NCBI GenBank assembly: GCA_000961805.1
Contig: LADV01000089.1
Coordinates: forward strand, 1-7,550
DNA: 7,550 bases
DNA from: Peptococcaceae bacterium BRH_c23
GTDB taxonomy: Bacteria > Bacillota_B > Desulfitobacteriia > Desulfitobacteriales > Desulfitobacteriaceae
Direction: 5' to 3'
The position numbers and the translations under genes were made by a program. Below the pieces are notes generated by a model. The model did no database searches. It saw nothing but the letters and a program-made list of their open reading frames with translations, and had not been told where the DNA came from. Shown here piece after piece: positions 1 through 4,841 of this stretch. Positions within the stretch are counted from its first letter, which is position 1. Each line of letters starts with the position of its first letter.

Positions 1-881
1 TATTTGGGATTATTCTCAGTTACTTTACAAGCCGTCGACTCGTCGCTCCTCTCAAACGATTAACGAAAGCTGCTGATCGTATTGGTCATGGGCACCTTGA
101 CGAACGCGTTTCCGTTCGCTCCAAAGACGAGGTAGGGCAACTAGCGAACGCTTTTAATATGATGGCCGACAATTTGGATCGCCAAGAAACCCTCCGCAAA
201 CAGTTTACCGCCGATATCGCCCACGAACTGCGCACTCCCTTGACCTCGATCAAAAGCTATATTGAAGCCTTTCAAGATAACGTCCTTCCAGCTAATCAAG
301 AAAATCTCTCCTCCATTCATGAGGAGATTGACCGATTAGTAGACTTGTCCAGCGATCTAAAAGACTTAAATATAGCAGAAATCGGTGCTTTAAAGCTAAT
401 CCTCGAACCTGTGGACTTAAAGCTTCTTCTTGAAAAAATCATTCGCAGCCTTTATCCCCTCATCCAGGAAAAGGAATTAACTCTAAATTGGAACGTCTCG
501 GAAGAATCCGTGACTACGTCCGGAGACGAGCGCCTTCTGACCCGGCTCTTCTACAATCTGGTGCATAATGCTTATCGGTACTCTAACGCAGGCGGTCAGG
601 TTACCGTCGTGCTTACAGAAACACCGGATTTTGCTGAAATTAAGATTACAAACACAGGTATAGGCATCTCGGAAGACGACCTTCCTTTAATATTCGAGCG
701 TTTTTACCGAGCTGACAAATCTCGAACCCGTGAGACAGGGGGAACTGGAATTGGTCTGGCGCTGGTCCGCCAAATTATAGACCTCCATCAAGGCACGATC
801 ACCGTACAGAGTGAAGTCGGGCATGAGACTGAATTCATCGTCCAGCTTCCTAAAGAGATAAAAGTAGTGGCTGAGGATTAG
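1..881 (+). CDS. Sensor histidine kinase, BaeS-like, 3' part (5' end outside window)
   Basis: The open frame enters from the left edge (first full codon at base 3) and gives 292 residues before the stop. In order: the end of a transmembrane helix (FGIILSYF); a HAMP linker (about residues 10-60, including PLKRLTKAADRIG and DEVGQLANAFN); a HisKA dimerisation domain with H-box DIAHELRTPLTSIK, whose phospho-accepting His is coded at 222-224; and a HATPase_c domain with N-box (LFYNLVHNAYRYS), G1 (NTGIGI), F-box (FERFYR) and G2 (GTGIGLALV). All catalytic boxes are intact, so this part should be functional. The ATG at 159 is internal: HAMP sequence continues upstream in the same frame. Such kinases autophosphorylate on His and pass phosphate to an OmpR/PhoB-type regulator, usually encoded just upstream, here outside the window. 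The ligand cannot be read because the sensor domain is missing. Confidence 0.95.
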   Translation, partial: FGIILSYFTSRRLVAPLKRLTKAADRIGHGHLDERVSVRSKDEVGQLANAFNMMADNLDRQETLRKQFTADIAHELRTPLTSIKSYIEAFQDNVLPANQENLSSIHEEIDRLVDLSSDLKDLNIAEIGALKLILEPVDLKLLLEKIIRSLYPLIQEKELTLNWNVSEESVTTSGDERLLTRLFYNLVHNAYRYSNAGGQVTVVLTETPDFAEIKITNTGIGISEDDLPLIFERFYRADKSRTRETGGTGIGLALVRQIIDLHQGTITVQSEVGHETEFIVQLPKEIKVVAED

Positions 882-902
882 ATTTCCTCAGCCACTACTT
901 TT
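860..902. terminator. Bidirectional terminator shared by the kinase gene and Met-rich gene 1
   Basis: A perfect 18-bp inverted repeat (860-877 with 885-902) surrounds a 7-nt loop. The stem has an A-run on its left side and a T-run on its right, so it can act in both directions. The last codons and the stop of the kinase lie inside the hairpin. The Met-rich gene converges on it from the right and has no other obvious terminator. Confidence 0.85.
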
Positions 903-931
903 ATGTTTCCATTTATGCCACTTCTTAGGAC

Positions 932-1408
932 TTATCTTCCCATGGATCCCATCATATTGTTGCCGCTTGATTTTTGGGCTGGCTGTTGAGAAGCGTTAGA
1001 ATTGTTCGGTTTGTTCGTTCCAGTCATTCCTTGCGTGTGTTGGGAACTATTCATCTGGTCATTCATTTGAGTGTTCATAGGCATATTTTGCATTTGAGTA
1101 TTTATCGGCATGTTTTGCATCTGAGTATTTACTGGCATGTTTTGCATTTGATCATTCATGGACACGGCGGAACTCCTCATTTGATCGTTGACATCTGTCT
1201 TGGATGGAACTGTTTGATCAGGCTGAGTGGTTTCTACCTGCTCAACTTCGGTGCTTGTGACATCATTGTTGTTCATATAGGCCTGTGCAGTCGAAGCTTT
1301 TGGCTGCATATCCGTGGTATTTTTGCCAATTGTAGTAGCGTTTACGATCCCTGCCAATCCAAGTACCATAACCATTGATAATGAAACCATTAAAACTCTC
1401 TTCTTCAT
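932..1408 (-). CDS. Secreted Met/Gln/Asn-rich protein, copy 1
   Basis: The product has 158 residues. A Sec-type signal peptide (MKKR, then a hydrophobic stretch ending GIVNA) suggests cleavage near residue 24. The mature part has no Cys, is low in complexity, and has about 17 Met. Its core is three copies of QMQNMPxNT (x = V, I, M), followed by QMNDQMNSSQ and a tail NNMMGSMGR. Spaced Met motifs are typical of extracytoplasmic Cu(I)/Ag(I) binding, so a copper buffering role is plausible, but I recognise no named family. The start is ATG 1408, with AAAGGA about 12 nt upstream, a longish spacing. The leader carries a SigI-like promoter and an isolated strong Shine-Dalgarno. A close paralogue lies at 6698-7129; the main differences are two extra 9-residue units here and one fewer GSM triplet at the C-terminus. 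Confidence 0.8.
   Translation of the reverse strand: MKKRVLMVSLSMVMVLGLAGIVNATTIGKNTTDMQPKASTAQAYMNNNDVTSTEVEQVETTQPDQTVPSKTDVNDQMRSSAVSMNDQMQNMPVNTQMQNMPINTQMQNMPMNTQMNDQMNSSQHTQGMTGTNKPNNSNASQQPAQKSSGNNMMGSMGR
1066..1146. repeat. Three 27-bp tandem repeats inside Met-rich gene 1
   Basis: Units at 1066-1092, 1093-1119 and 1120-1146 differ by a few bases each. On the minus strand they encode QMQNMPxNT. The paralogue has a single matching unit at 6841-6867, so copy number has changed in frame since the duplication. Confidence 0.9.
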
Positions 1409-1497
1409 AATTCATTCAAATCCTTTCATAATTCGTAACTTGGTGTTTACTTTGTAACTCTAATACTTGAAGCAATTTGTGATCTTCAGTCTGGCTG

Positions 1498-1506
1498 TCA
1501 CCTCCT
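1498..1506 (-). promoter_or_regulatory. Isolated strong Shine-Dalgarno in the leader, STAB-SD-like
   Basis: The minus strand reads AGGAGGTGA, a near-ideal match to the 16S anti-Shine-Dalgarno. It lies about 90 nt before the Met-rich start codon and only about 10 nt from the predicted 5' end. No usable start codon follows at normal spacing. The nearest candidate is a CTG, and its frame is not conserved between the two copies. Known 5' stabiliser Shine-Dalgarno sequences (for example in Bacillus cry3A) bind 30S subunits and shield mRNA from 5' exonuclease. A similar role here is inference. Confidence 0.5.
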
Positions 1507-1521
1507 GTAGTCGCTAAAGTA

Positions 1522-1550
1522 TTCGTACACCTGTTTAATTATCAAGGGGT
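1522..1550 (-). promoter_or_regulatory. SigI-like promoter of Met-rich gene 1
   Basis: On the minus strand ACCCCT (1550-1545) is followed by 19 nt and then CGAA (1525-1522). This resembles the SigI promoter pattern described in Bacillus subtilis (ACCCCC-type -35, CGAA -10). The same arrangement lies before copy 2, and a variant lies before sigI. A weak SigA reading (TTGATA, 17 nt, ATACTT) overlaps it and cannot be excluded. Confidence 0.6.
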
Positions 1551-1571
1551 AGGTTGAAAAAATTTTTTAAA

Positions 1572-1655
1572 AGTCAGGCATGAGACTGAATTCATCGTCC
1601 AGCTTCCATAAGAGATCAAAGTGGCTGAGGAATAGCTCCTCAGCCACTTTTATTT
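1572..1655 (+). pseudogene. Decayed duplicate of the kinase 3' end
   Basis: This segment closely matches 814-903, the last codons and terminator of the kinase gene. In the old frame it still reads RHETEFIVQLP, then hits a premature TAA, continues as EIKVAEE and stops. The hairpin is shortened on both arms symmetrically, so pairing is kept. No other kinase sequence precedes it, so it is a fragment left by a duplication rather than a gene. Confidence 0.85.
1618..1650. terminator. Terminator hairpin carried by the kinase-tail duplicate
   Basis: A perfect 14-bp stem (1618-1631 with 1637-1650) has a 5-nt loop and is followed on the plus strand by TTTTATTT. On the minus strand it lies just past the small ORF ending at 1654, so it could also end the copZ transcript, though its T-run in that direction is short. 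Confidence 0.65.
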
Positions 1656-1746
1656 AGAACATATGCGATATCAGATTCACCAACTCATGGACAAAAATCT
1701 GTCGCCTCAGTTGATTCTGCCTTAGAATATATATGGATCTCAGCAT
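1654..1746 (-). CDS. Possible 30-residue small protein downstream of copZ
   Basis: ATG at 1746 is preceded by GGAG with a 7-nt spacer. The frame encodes 30 residues beginning MLRSIYILRQNQLRRQ and ending NLISHMF. It starts 25 nt after the copZ stop on the same strand, and a hairpin lies just past its end, which would fit a two-gene transcript. The peptide is basic and hydrophobic with no motif I recognise, so no function is offered. It could equally be a chance frame or the remnant C-terminus of a lost gene. Conservation has not been tested. Confidence 0.3.
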   Translation of the reverse strand: MLRSIYILRQNQLRRQIFVHELVNLISHMF

Positions 1747-1771
1747 ATTGTTACTCCAGATGTTTAGTCTA

Positions 1772-2035
1772 TTAACTGTTTATGACTTTATAACCAGCAT
1801 CTTCTACGGCCTTAATAAGTAATGAACGTTCAGTCGTTCCTAAAACTACTGCTTGTTTACTAGCTAAATCGACTTCTGCTTGAGTAACACCAGGTACATT
1901 TGATAACGCTTTTTCAACTGAACTCTTGCAGTGACCACAAGTCATTCCCTCAATTTTTAATACAGTACCATCTTGTGGATTCAACGCATTCCCTCCAGAA
2001 TGACCTTTATTCGAATGTCCACAGCAACCACTCAT
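1772..2035 (-). CDS. copZ: CopZ-type copper metallochaperone (HMA domain) with Cys/His-rich N-terminus
   Basis: The product has 87 residues. Residues about 23-87 form a heavy-metal-associated domain with the Cu(I)-binding loop GMTCGHC and the usual pattern: SSVEKAL helix, VPGV turn, AEVDL strand, AVEDAGY helix. CopZ proteins carry Cu(I) in the cytosol to P1B-type ATPases or copper regulators. The first 20 residues are unusual: MSGCCGHSNKGHSGG adds two adjacent Cys and two His, probably an extra metal site. The start is ATG 2035, with AAGGAGAG upstream at good spacing. No copper ATPase or CsoR-type regulator is adjacent in this window, so the partner must lie elsewhere. The substrate is inferred from the family; zinc or mercury relatives share the fold. 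Confidence 0.88.
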   Translation of the reverse strand: MSGCCGHSNKGHSGGNALNPQDGTVLKIEGMTCGHCKSSVEKALSNVPGVTQAEVDLASKQAVVLGTTERSLLIKAVEDAGYKVINS

Positions 2036-2271
2036 TTCAACATCTCTCCTTTTTTAAAAGGTAAAATCTTTGGCTTGTTATCTCCCTTTGCAATGAACCA
2101 AATATATCGTACAAACTGGTGTTATGATTCCAAAAATCAGCTCAAAATATCCTTATTTAAAGTTAGAACTTGAATTAACACAATTTAATTTTGTAAGGAA
2201 CACAATTCATTGCCAACTTAAACACAACGGAGTCTTGAAGTCGGGGTCTTCTTGCTAACGTTTGATAAAAT

Positions 2272-2338
2272 TATGTTCAAAAAAACCGTAAATTTCTCAT
2301 GAAGAAAGGACCCTGATTGATGTTCAGGATCCCTTCTT
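2272..2338. repeat. Dispersed hairpin repeat, copy A
   Basis: This segment aligns with 5974-6039. Shared blocks include GATAAAA, an A-rich run, C(C/T)GT(A/G)AATTT and CTGATTGAT inside the hairpin. The other copy lies upstream of the YGMMGG gene. Confidence 0.6.
2302..2338 (-). terminator. Terminator-like hairpin after the NlpC/P60 gene
   Basis: The arms 2302-2316 and 2324-2338 pair fully over 15 bp as minus-strand RNA (two G-U wobbles). As plus-strand RNA the same two positions are mismatches. This strand bias suggests selection on the minus transcript, which ends at 2384. The T-rich stretch after the stem (TTTCTTC) is only a modest terminator tract. Confidence 0.55.
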
Positions 2339-2383
2339 ATATGCAACGCATCCAACTGTCCGGCATTACTAGTCTACATTTTC

Positions 2384-3181
2384 TTATCGAATCCGTCGAG
2401 CGCCTAGATAACGTTTTGCCCAATAGCTATCCGACAAGCTCTGAATATCTACTCCTTTACTAGCAGCTCCGATTGTACGCCCTCCACCAATATATATCCT
2501 CACATCCGTAGCACCAGGGGCATAGGTTTGGAAAAAAACGAGATCTCCAGGTCTTAACTCATTACGGCTGACAGGTGTGCCAAGTTTGTACTGATCGGCG
2601 GCAACTCGAGGTAGAGTAATCCCGGAAGCTTTGAACACATATTGCACAAATCCGGAACAATCAAATCCTTTTAGACTCGTTCCGCCCCAAACATAAGGAA
2701 TCCCTTGTAAACTTAGGGCACGGCTAATGAGCTTGTCAACATCTAAACTTCCCCTAGACACTTGGGATACTGGAACCTGTTTAGTCCCAGAGGCCACCTT
2801 CAGCGAAGAAGCGCTAGGCTTTTTAACGGTCTGAGGTTTTTGAGTCGTCTTGTCCACGGTCGCTGGAGTTTTCGTTTCAACAGGAGTTGACGTTTGCTTT
2901 TCGTCAGGAAGATTATTACTTTCAGGTTGTGACACGTTCGTTTTGACCTCGATCTTAGGTGTCCAATTAAATGCCTCACGCATTCTCTCAGAATATACTT
3001 TCGATGTGGAAACTGCTAAAGAAGGATTTTTGAGTAAGGTAGTTTGAACTGTATCAAACTTTGGGACATCCTGAGAATTGAGCATTGCAGCTTGAGATGG
3101 GGTTATCCCCGTTAAGCTGCTTGTCAAAATAACACCCGCAAGGGCAACCCCACTAAACCACTTTTTCTTGGGAATTAACAC
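2384..3181 (-). CDS. Secreted NlpC/P60-fold protein with degenerate active site
   Basis: GTG at 3181 is preferred over an in-frame GTG at 3193: AAAGGTGG sits 8 nt before 3181 but overlaps 3193. This gives 265 residues. A signal peptide (LIPKKKW, then a hydrophobic stretch ending PSQA) is followed by a Thr/Lys/Pro-rich linker (about 85-140) and a C-terminal NlpC/P60 domain (about 150-265) with GIPYVWGGTS, the nucleophile motif FDCSGF and RPGDLVFF. NlpC/P60 enzymes cut peptidoglycan stem peptides using Cys, His and a third polar residue. Here the usual HVGIYIG reads DVRIYIG, and the residue 12 further on, normally His, is Gly. Only Cys remains, so peptidase activity is doubtful. Expression is probably set by the c-di-AMP riboswitch upstream. 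No dedicated SH3 or LysM wall-binding domain is visible. Confidence 0.88.
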   Translation of the reverse strand: MLIPKKKWFSGVALAGVILTSSLTGITPSQAAMLNSQDVPKFDTVQTTLLKNPSLAVSTSKVYSERMREAFNWTPKIEVKTNVSQPESNNLPDEKQTSTPVETKTPATVDKTTQKPQTVKKPSASSLKVASGTKQVPVSQVSRGSLDVDKLISRALSLQGIPYVWGGTSLKGFDCSGFVQYVFKASGITLPRVAADQYKLGTPVSRNELRPGDLVFFQTYAPGATDVRIYIGGGRTIGAASKGVDIQSLSDSYWAKRYLGARRIR

Positions 3182-3199
3182 TAAGTTGTCCACCTTTCT

Positions 3200-3316
3200 T
3201 TACTTACGAGGTTAGTTGACGGATTCGGGCTAAGGTGTAAGCCCTACATGTTCTACACATGATTCACCCCACATGAAATCCCCCGTTCTGAGCATCCAAA
3301 AGCTCAGATTCAGCAC
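3200..3316 (-). promoter_or_regulatory. c-di-AMP riboswitch (ydaO/yuaA type) before the NlpC/P60 gene
   Basis: On the minus strand the leader shows the ydaO-type signature blocks in order: GCTGAATCTGAG near 3313, ACGGGGGA near 3280, GTGGGGTGAATC near 3270, a GGGCT...AGCCC stem (3244-3227), then AGCCCGAATCCGTC and AACTAACCTCGTAAG (about 3231-3203). This class binds c-di-AMP, usually lowers expression, and often controls cell-wall hydrolases, matching the gene downstream. The ribosome binding site follows only about 6-8 nt after the last conserved block and no terminator fits between, so control may act on translation. The outer P1 helix looks weak by eye. Confidence 0.9.
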
Positions 3317-3323
3317 TTTAATT

Positions 3324-3352
3324 ATTATGTTTCACATTAAAGGTAATGTAAG
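3324..3352 (-). promoter_or_regulatory. SigA-type promoter of the riboswitch/NlpC transcript
   Basis: On the minus strand CTTACA (3352-3347) and CATAAT (3329-3324) are separated by 17 nt. The start site would fall near 3317, right at the first riboswitch block, which supports both calls. Confidence 0.6.
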
Positions 3353-3414
3353 AATGGAATGAAACGATCTCAACCCCCTTCTGAATACCACTTAATGATA
3401 CTACACAAATATGA

Positions 3415-3433
3415 ATTCCCCATGAACGGGAAT
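3415..3433. repeat. Inverted repeat upstream of the oxidase promoter
   Basis: ATTCCC (3415-3420) and GGGAAT (3428-3433) flank 7 nt and end 6 nt before the -35 box of the oxidase promoter. The position suits an operator, but I do not recognise the site. Confidence 0.35.
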
Positions 3434-3439
3434 CTCTAA

Positions 3440-3468
3440 TTGACGATCACTTCACGCGAACCTATTCT
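3440..3468 (+). promoter_or_regulatory. SigA-type promoter of the multicopper oxidase gene
   Basis: TTGACG (3440-3445), a 17-nt spacer and TATTCT (3463-3468). The start site would lie near 3475, giving a leader of about 40 nt that contains AAAGGA at 3500-3504. Confidence 0.55.
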
Positions 3469-3516
3469 CAGACTCGAACATATACTTTCCTAAAATGCTA
3501 AAGGACGTGAACGGAT

Positions 3517-4410
3517 ATGGTGGTCTCGCCAGATCTCCCCAGCTTACCCTTTATTTTGAGAAATGGAGTAAAATACTTTGAGTTAATTGCCCAACCCGTA
3601 CAACGGGAGATTCTTCCTGGACTCTACATTAATGCTTGGGGATATAATGGTAGTACACCCGGACCGACTATCCATGTTTATCCAGGGGACTTTGTCAATA
3701 TTCGTGTTTTCAACAGGCTTCCCGAATCAACTAGCGTGCACTGGCACGGTTTAGATGTTCCAAACGTCATGGATGGTGCCCCTGGTATGACAACTAGCCC
3801 TGAGATTGGACCCGGAAACTATTTTGACTATCAATTTCAGATTAATAATCCACCCGGTACTCACATGTATCACGCTCATTTGGATGCGCTGCGTCAGGAA
3901 ATGATGGGCCTACAAGGCGGCCTGATTATTTTGGAACCAGACCAACCAAGCTGCGTTCATCGTGATTACTTCCTCATGTTCCAGGAGTTCCATGTCGACA
4001 AACAGCCCATGCGAGGATATACACCCGGTGTCTATGATCTCGATCCTTACAATATGGACTATAATTTCTTTACAATTAATGGGCGATGTTTTCCAGACAC
4101 CACGCCACTAGAAGTCTGTATTGGTGAGAATGTTCGCATTCGTTTGAGTAATGCCATGGAAACCGCCCACCCAATCCATCTCCACGGCCATCAATTCTAT
4201 GTAACCGCTTCTGATGGCAACACGATTCCTCTTGGTCAACGACTTTTGCGAAGCAATATATTAGTTGCTTCTGGAGATACTTGGGATATTGAGTTTTCGG
4301 CTAATAATCCCGGTCAGTGGCCTTTTCACTGCCATATACCGCACCATATGACCAATAACATGTCTAAATCGGGAGGCGGGATGATGACAACGGTTCTTTA
4401 TAAACAGTGA
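3517..4410 (+). CDS. Two-domain multicopper oxidase (laccase-like)
   Basis: The product has 297 residues, about the length of a two-domain oxidase rather than the roughly 500 of three-domain laccases. Two cupredoxin domains carry all four copper motifs: HWHG (75-78), HMYHAH (116-121), HPIHLHGH (218-225) and HCHIPHH plus four residues and Met (271-282). Cys272, His218, His277 and Met282 fit the type 1 copper ligands; the His pairs fit the type 2/3 cluster. Domain 1 has Met117 instead of a Cys, so type 1 copper sits only in domain 2, as in small laccases, which act as trimers. These enzymes couple one-electron substrate oxidation, including Cu(I), to O2 reduction. The N-terminus has no signal peptide, and a stop closes the frame just upstream of ATG 3517, so a cytosolic, spore-coat or otherwise exported location is open. 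The substrate is unknown. Confidence 0.93.
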   Translation: MVVSPDLPSLPFILRNGVKYFELIAQPVQREILPGLYINAWGYNGSTPGPTIHVYPGDFVNIRVFNRLPESTSVHWHGLDVPNVMDGAPGMTTSPEIGPGNYFDYQFQINNPPGTHMYHAHLDALRQEMMGLQGGLIILEPDQPSCVHRDYFLMFQEFHVDKQPMRGYTPGVYDLDPYNMDYNFFTINGRCFPDTTPLEVCIGENVRIRLSNAMETAHPIHLHGHQFYVTASDGNTIPLGQRLLRSNILVASGDTWDIEFSANNPGQWPFHCHIPHHMTNNMSKSGGGMMTTVLYKQ

Positions 4411-4447
4411 ACTCGTTCAGCTAAAGCTGAACATCGAGGCTTCAGGT

Positions 4448-4526
4448 ACGAAAGCCTCCTGAGACGATAGTCTCCAGTAACGAAAGCCTCCGGTAACGAT
4501 ATTCTCCAGTACGATAGTCTCCAGTG
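4448..4526. repeat. 16-bp tandem repeat, five units
   Basis: Units start at 4448, 4464, 4480, 4496 and 4511 (the fourth is 15 nt). The consensus is about ACGATAGTCTCCAGTA; odd-position variants read ACGAAAGCCTCCGGTA. The last unit pairs with the following GGAGAGTATCG to form a hairpin (4512-4536). Confidence 0.8.
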
Positions 4527-4530
4527 GAGA

Positions 4531-4687
4531 GTATCGCCGAAGCCGCAAACCCTCAAAGGAATACCTACCGGCGTAGGATAGAGTATCGCCGAAAGCGCAC
4601 AGTCTTTAACAAATACATTCGCGCTGAGGATTGGTTTCGCCGAAGCAGTCTATCCAATAAGGAACACTCCGCGGCGAAGGATGGACT
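4531..4687. repeat. Three degenerate repeats of about 52 bp with a pairing core
   Basis: Units begin at GTATCGCCGA (4531), GTATCGCCGA (4583) and GTTTCGCCGA (4634). Each ends in a GG-containing segment such as GTAGGATAG or GAAGGATGG. In the third unit TTCGCCG (4636-4642) pairs perfectly with CGGCGAA (4672-4678), and AGTCTATCC (4647-4655) pairs with GGATGGACT (4679-4687). Confidence 0.65.
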
Positions 4688-4778
4688 CTAACCCCACCTC
4701 TGAAGTTTACGAAGAACTTGCTAGATAACAAACAACGGTATGTCTGGTACTAAAGAGAGAATAGCTGTTAGCTAATAA

Positions 4779-4815
4779 AAAAGGGCAGTTTCTCCCATGG
4801 GGTAACTGCCCTTTT
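4779..4815. terminator. Bidirectional terminator after the YGMMGG/PepSY gene
   Basis: A 12-bp perfect stem (4779-4790 with 4804-4815) has AAAAAA on its left and TTTT on its right. As minus-strand RNA it reads into TTTTTTATTA, a strong terminator 27 nt past the stop at 4842. It could also stop transcription coming from the oxidase side. Confidence 0.85.
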
Positions 4816-4841
4816 GTTGCTTTCGCTGGCCAATTCCCTTT

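Larger units (their letters stand above)
929..1570. repeat. Long dispersed repeat, copy 1 (gene, leader and promoter)
   Basis: Similarity to 6695-7285 starts at the ACTTATCTTCCCAT just before the stop codon. It runs through the gene, the 5' leader and the promoter, then fades in the A/T-rich stretch around 1555-1570. The paralogue's own terminator is not part of the copy; this copy abuts the kinase terminator instead. Confidence 0.8.
2036..2383. other. Intergenic region between the NlpC/P60 gene and copZ
   Basis: This AT-rich stretch should hold the copZ promoter on the minus strand. I could not pick a convincing -35/-10 pair and saw no CsoR- or CueR-like dyad. Apart from a hairpin and dispersed repeat at about 2272-2338, I see nothing else in it. 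Confidence 0.6.
4411..4776. other. Structured, repeat-rich non-coding region after the oxidase gene
   Basis: No convincing gene is seen. Just after the stop comes a palindrome, GTTCAGCT-AA-AGCTGAAC (4415-4432), then GAGGCTT pairing with AAGCCTC (4436-4458). Next are a 16-bp tandem array (4448-4526) and three divergent units of about 52 bp (4531-4687). Small hairpins are dense: 4512-4536 and CCTAC-CGGC-GTAGG (4564-4577). GC is higher than in neighbouring intergenic DNA. No T-run follows the first hairpins, so they are not standard terminators. Confidence 0.7.

Noticed and set aside
974..1378. Long plus-strand frame opposite Met-rich gene 1, and its twin at 6806-7099
   Set aside because: It mirrors a low-complexity gene on the other strand, has no ribosome binding site, and its His/Leu-rich composition is the complement of Met/Gln/Asn codons.
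1409..1506. Leader peptide translated from the AGGAGGTGA in the Met-rich leaders
   Set aside because: No ATG, GTG or TTG at suitable spacing; the only CTG frame differs in length between the two copies.
3182..3193. GTG 3193 as start of the NlpC/P60 protein
   Set aside because: The Shine-Dalgarno AAAGGTGG overlaps this codon but is well spaced for GTG 3181.
3373..3378. ACCCCC upstream of the oxidase gene as a SigI -35
   Set aside because: No CGAA lies 19-21 nt downstream; the TTGACG/TATTCT pair is a better promoter.
4448..4687. CRISPR array
   Set aside because: Units are 16 bp with no spacers, the longer units are degenerate throughout, and no cas genes are present.
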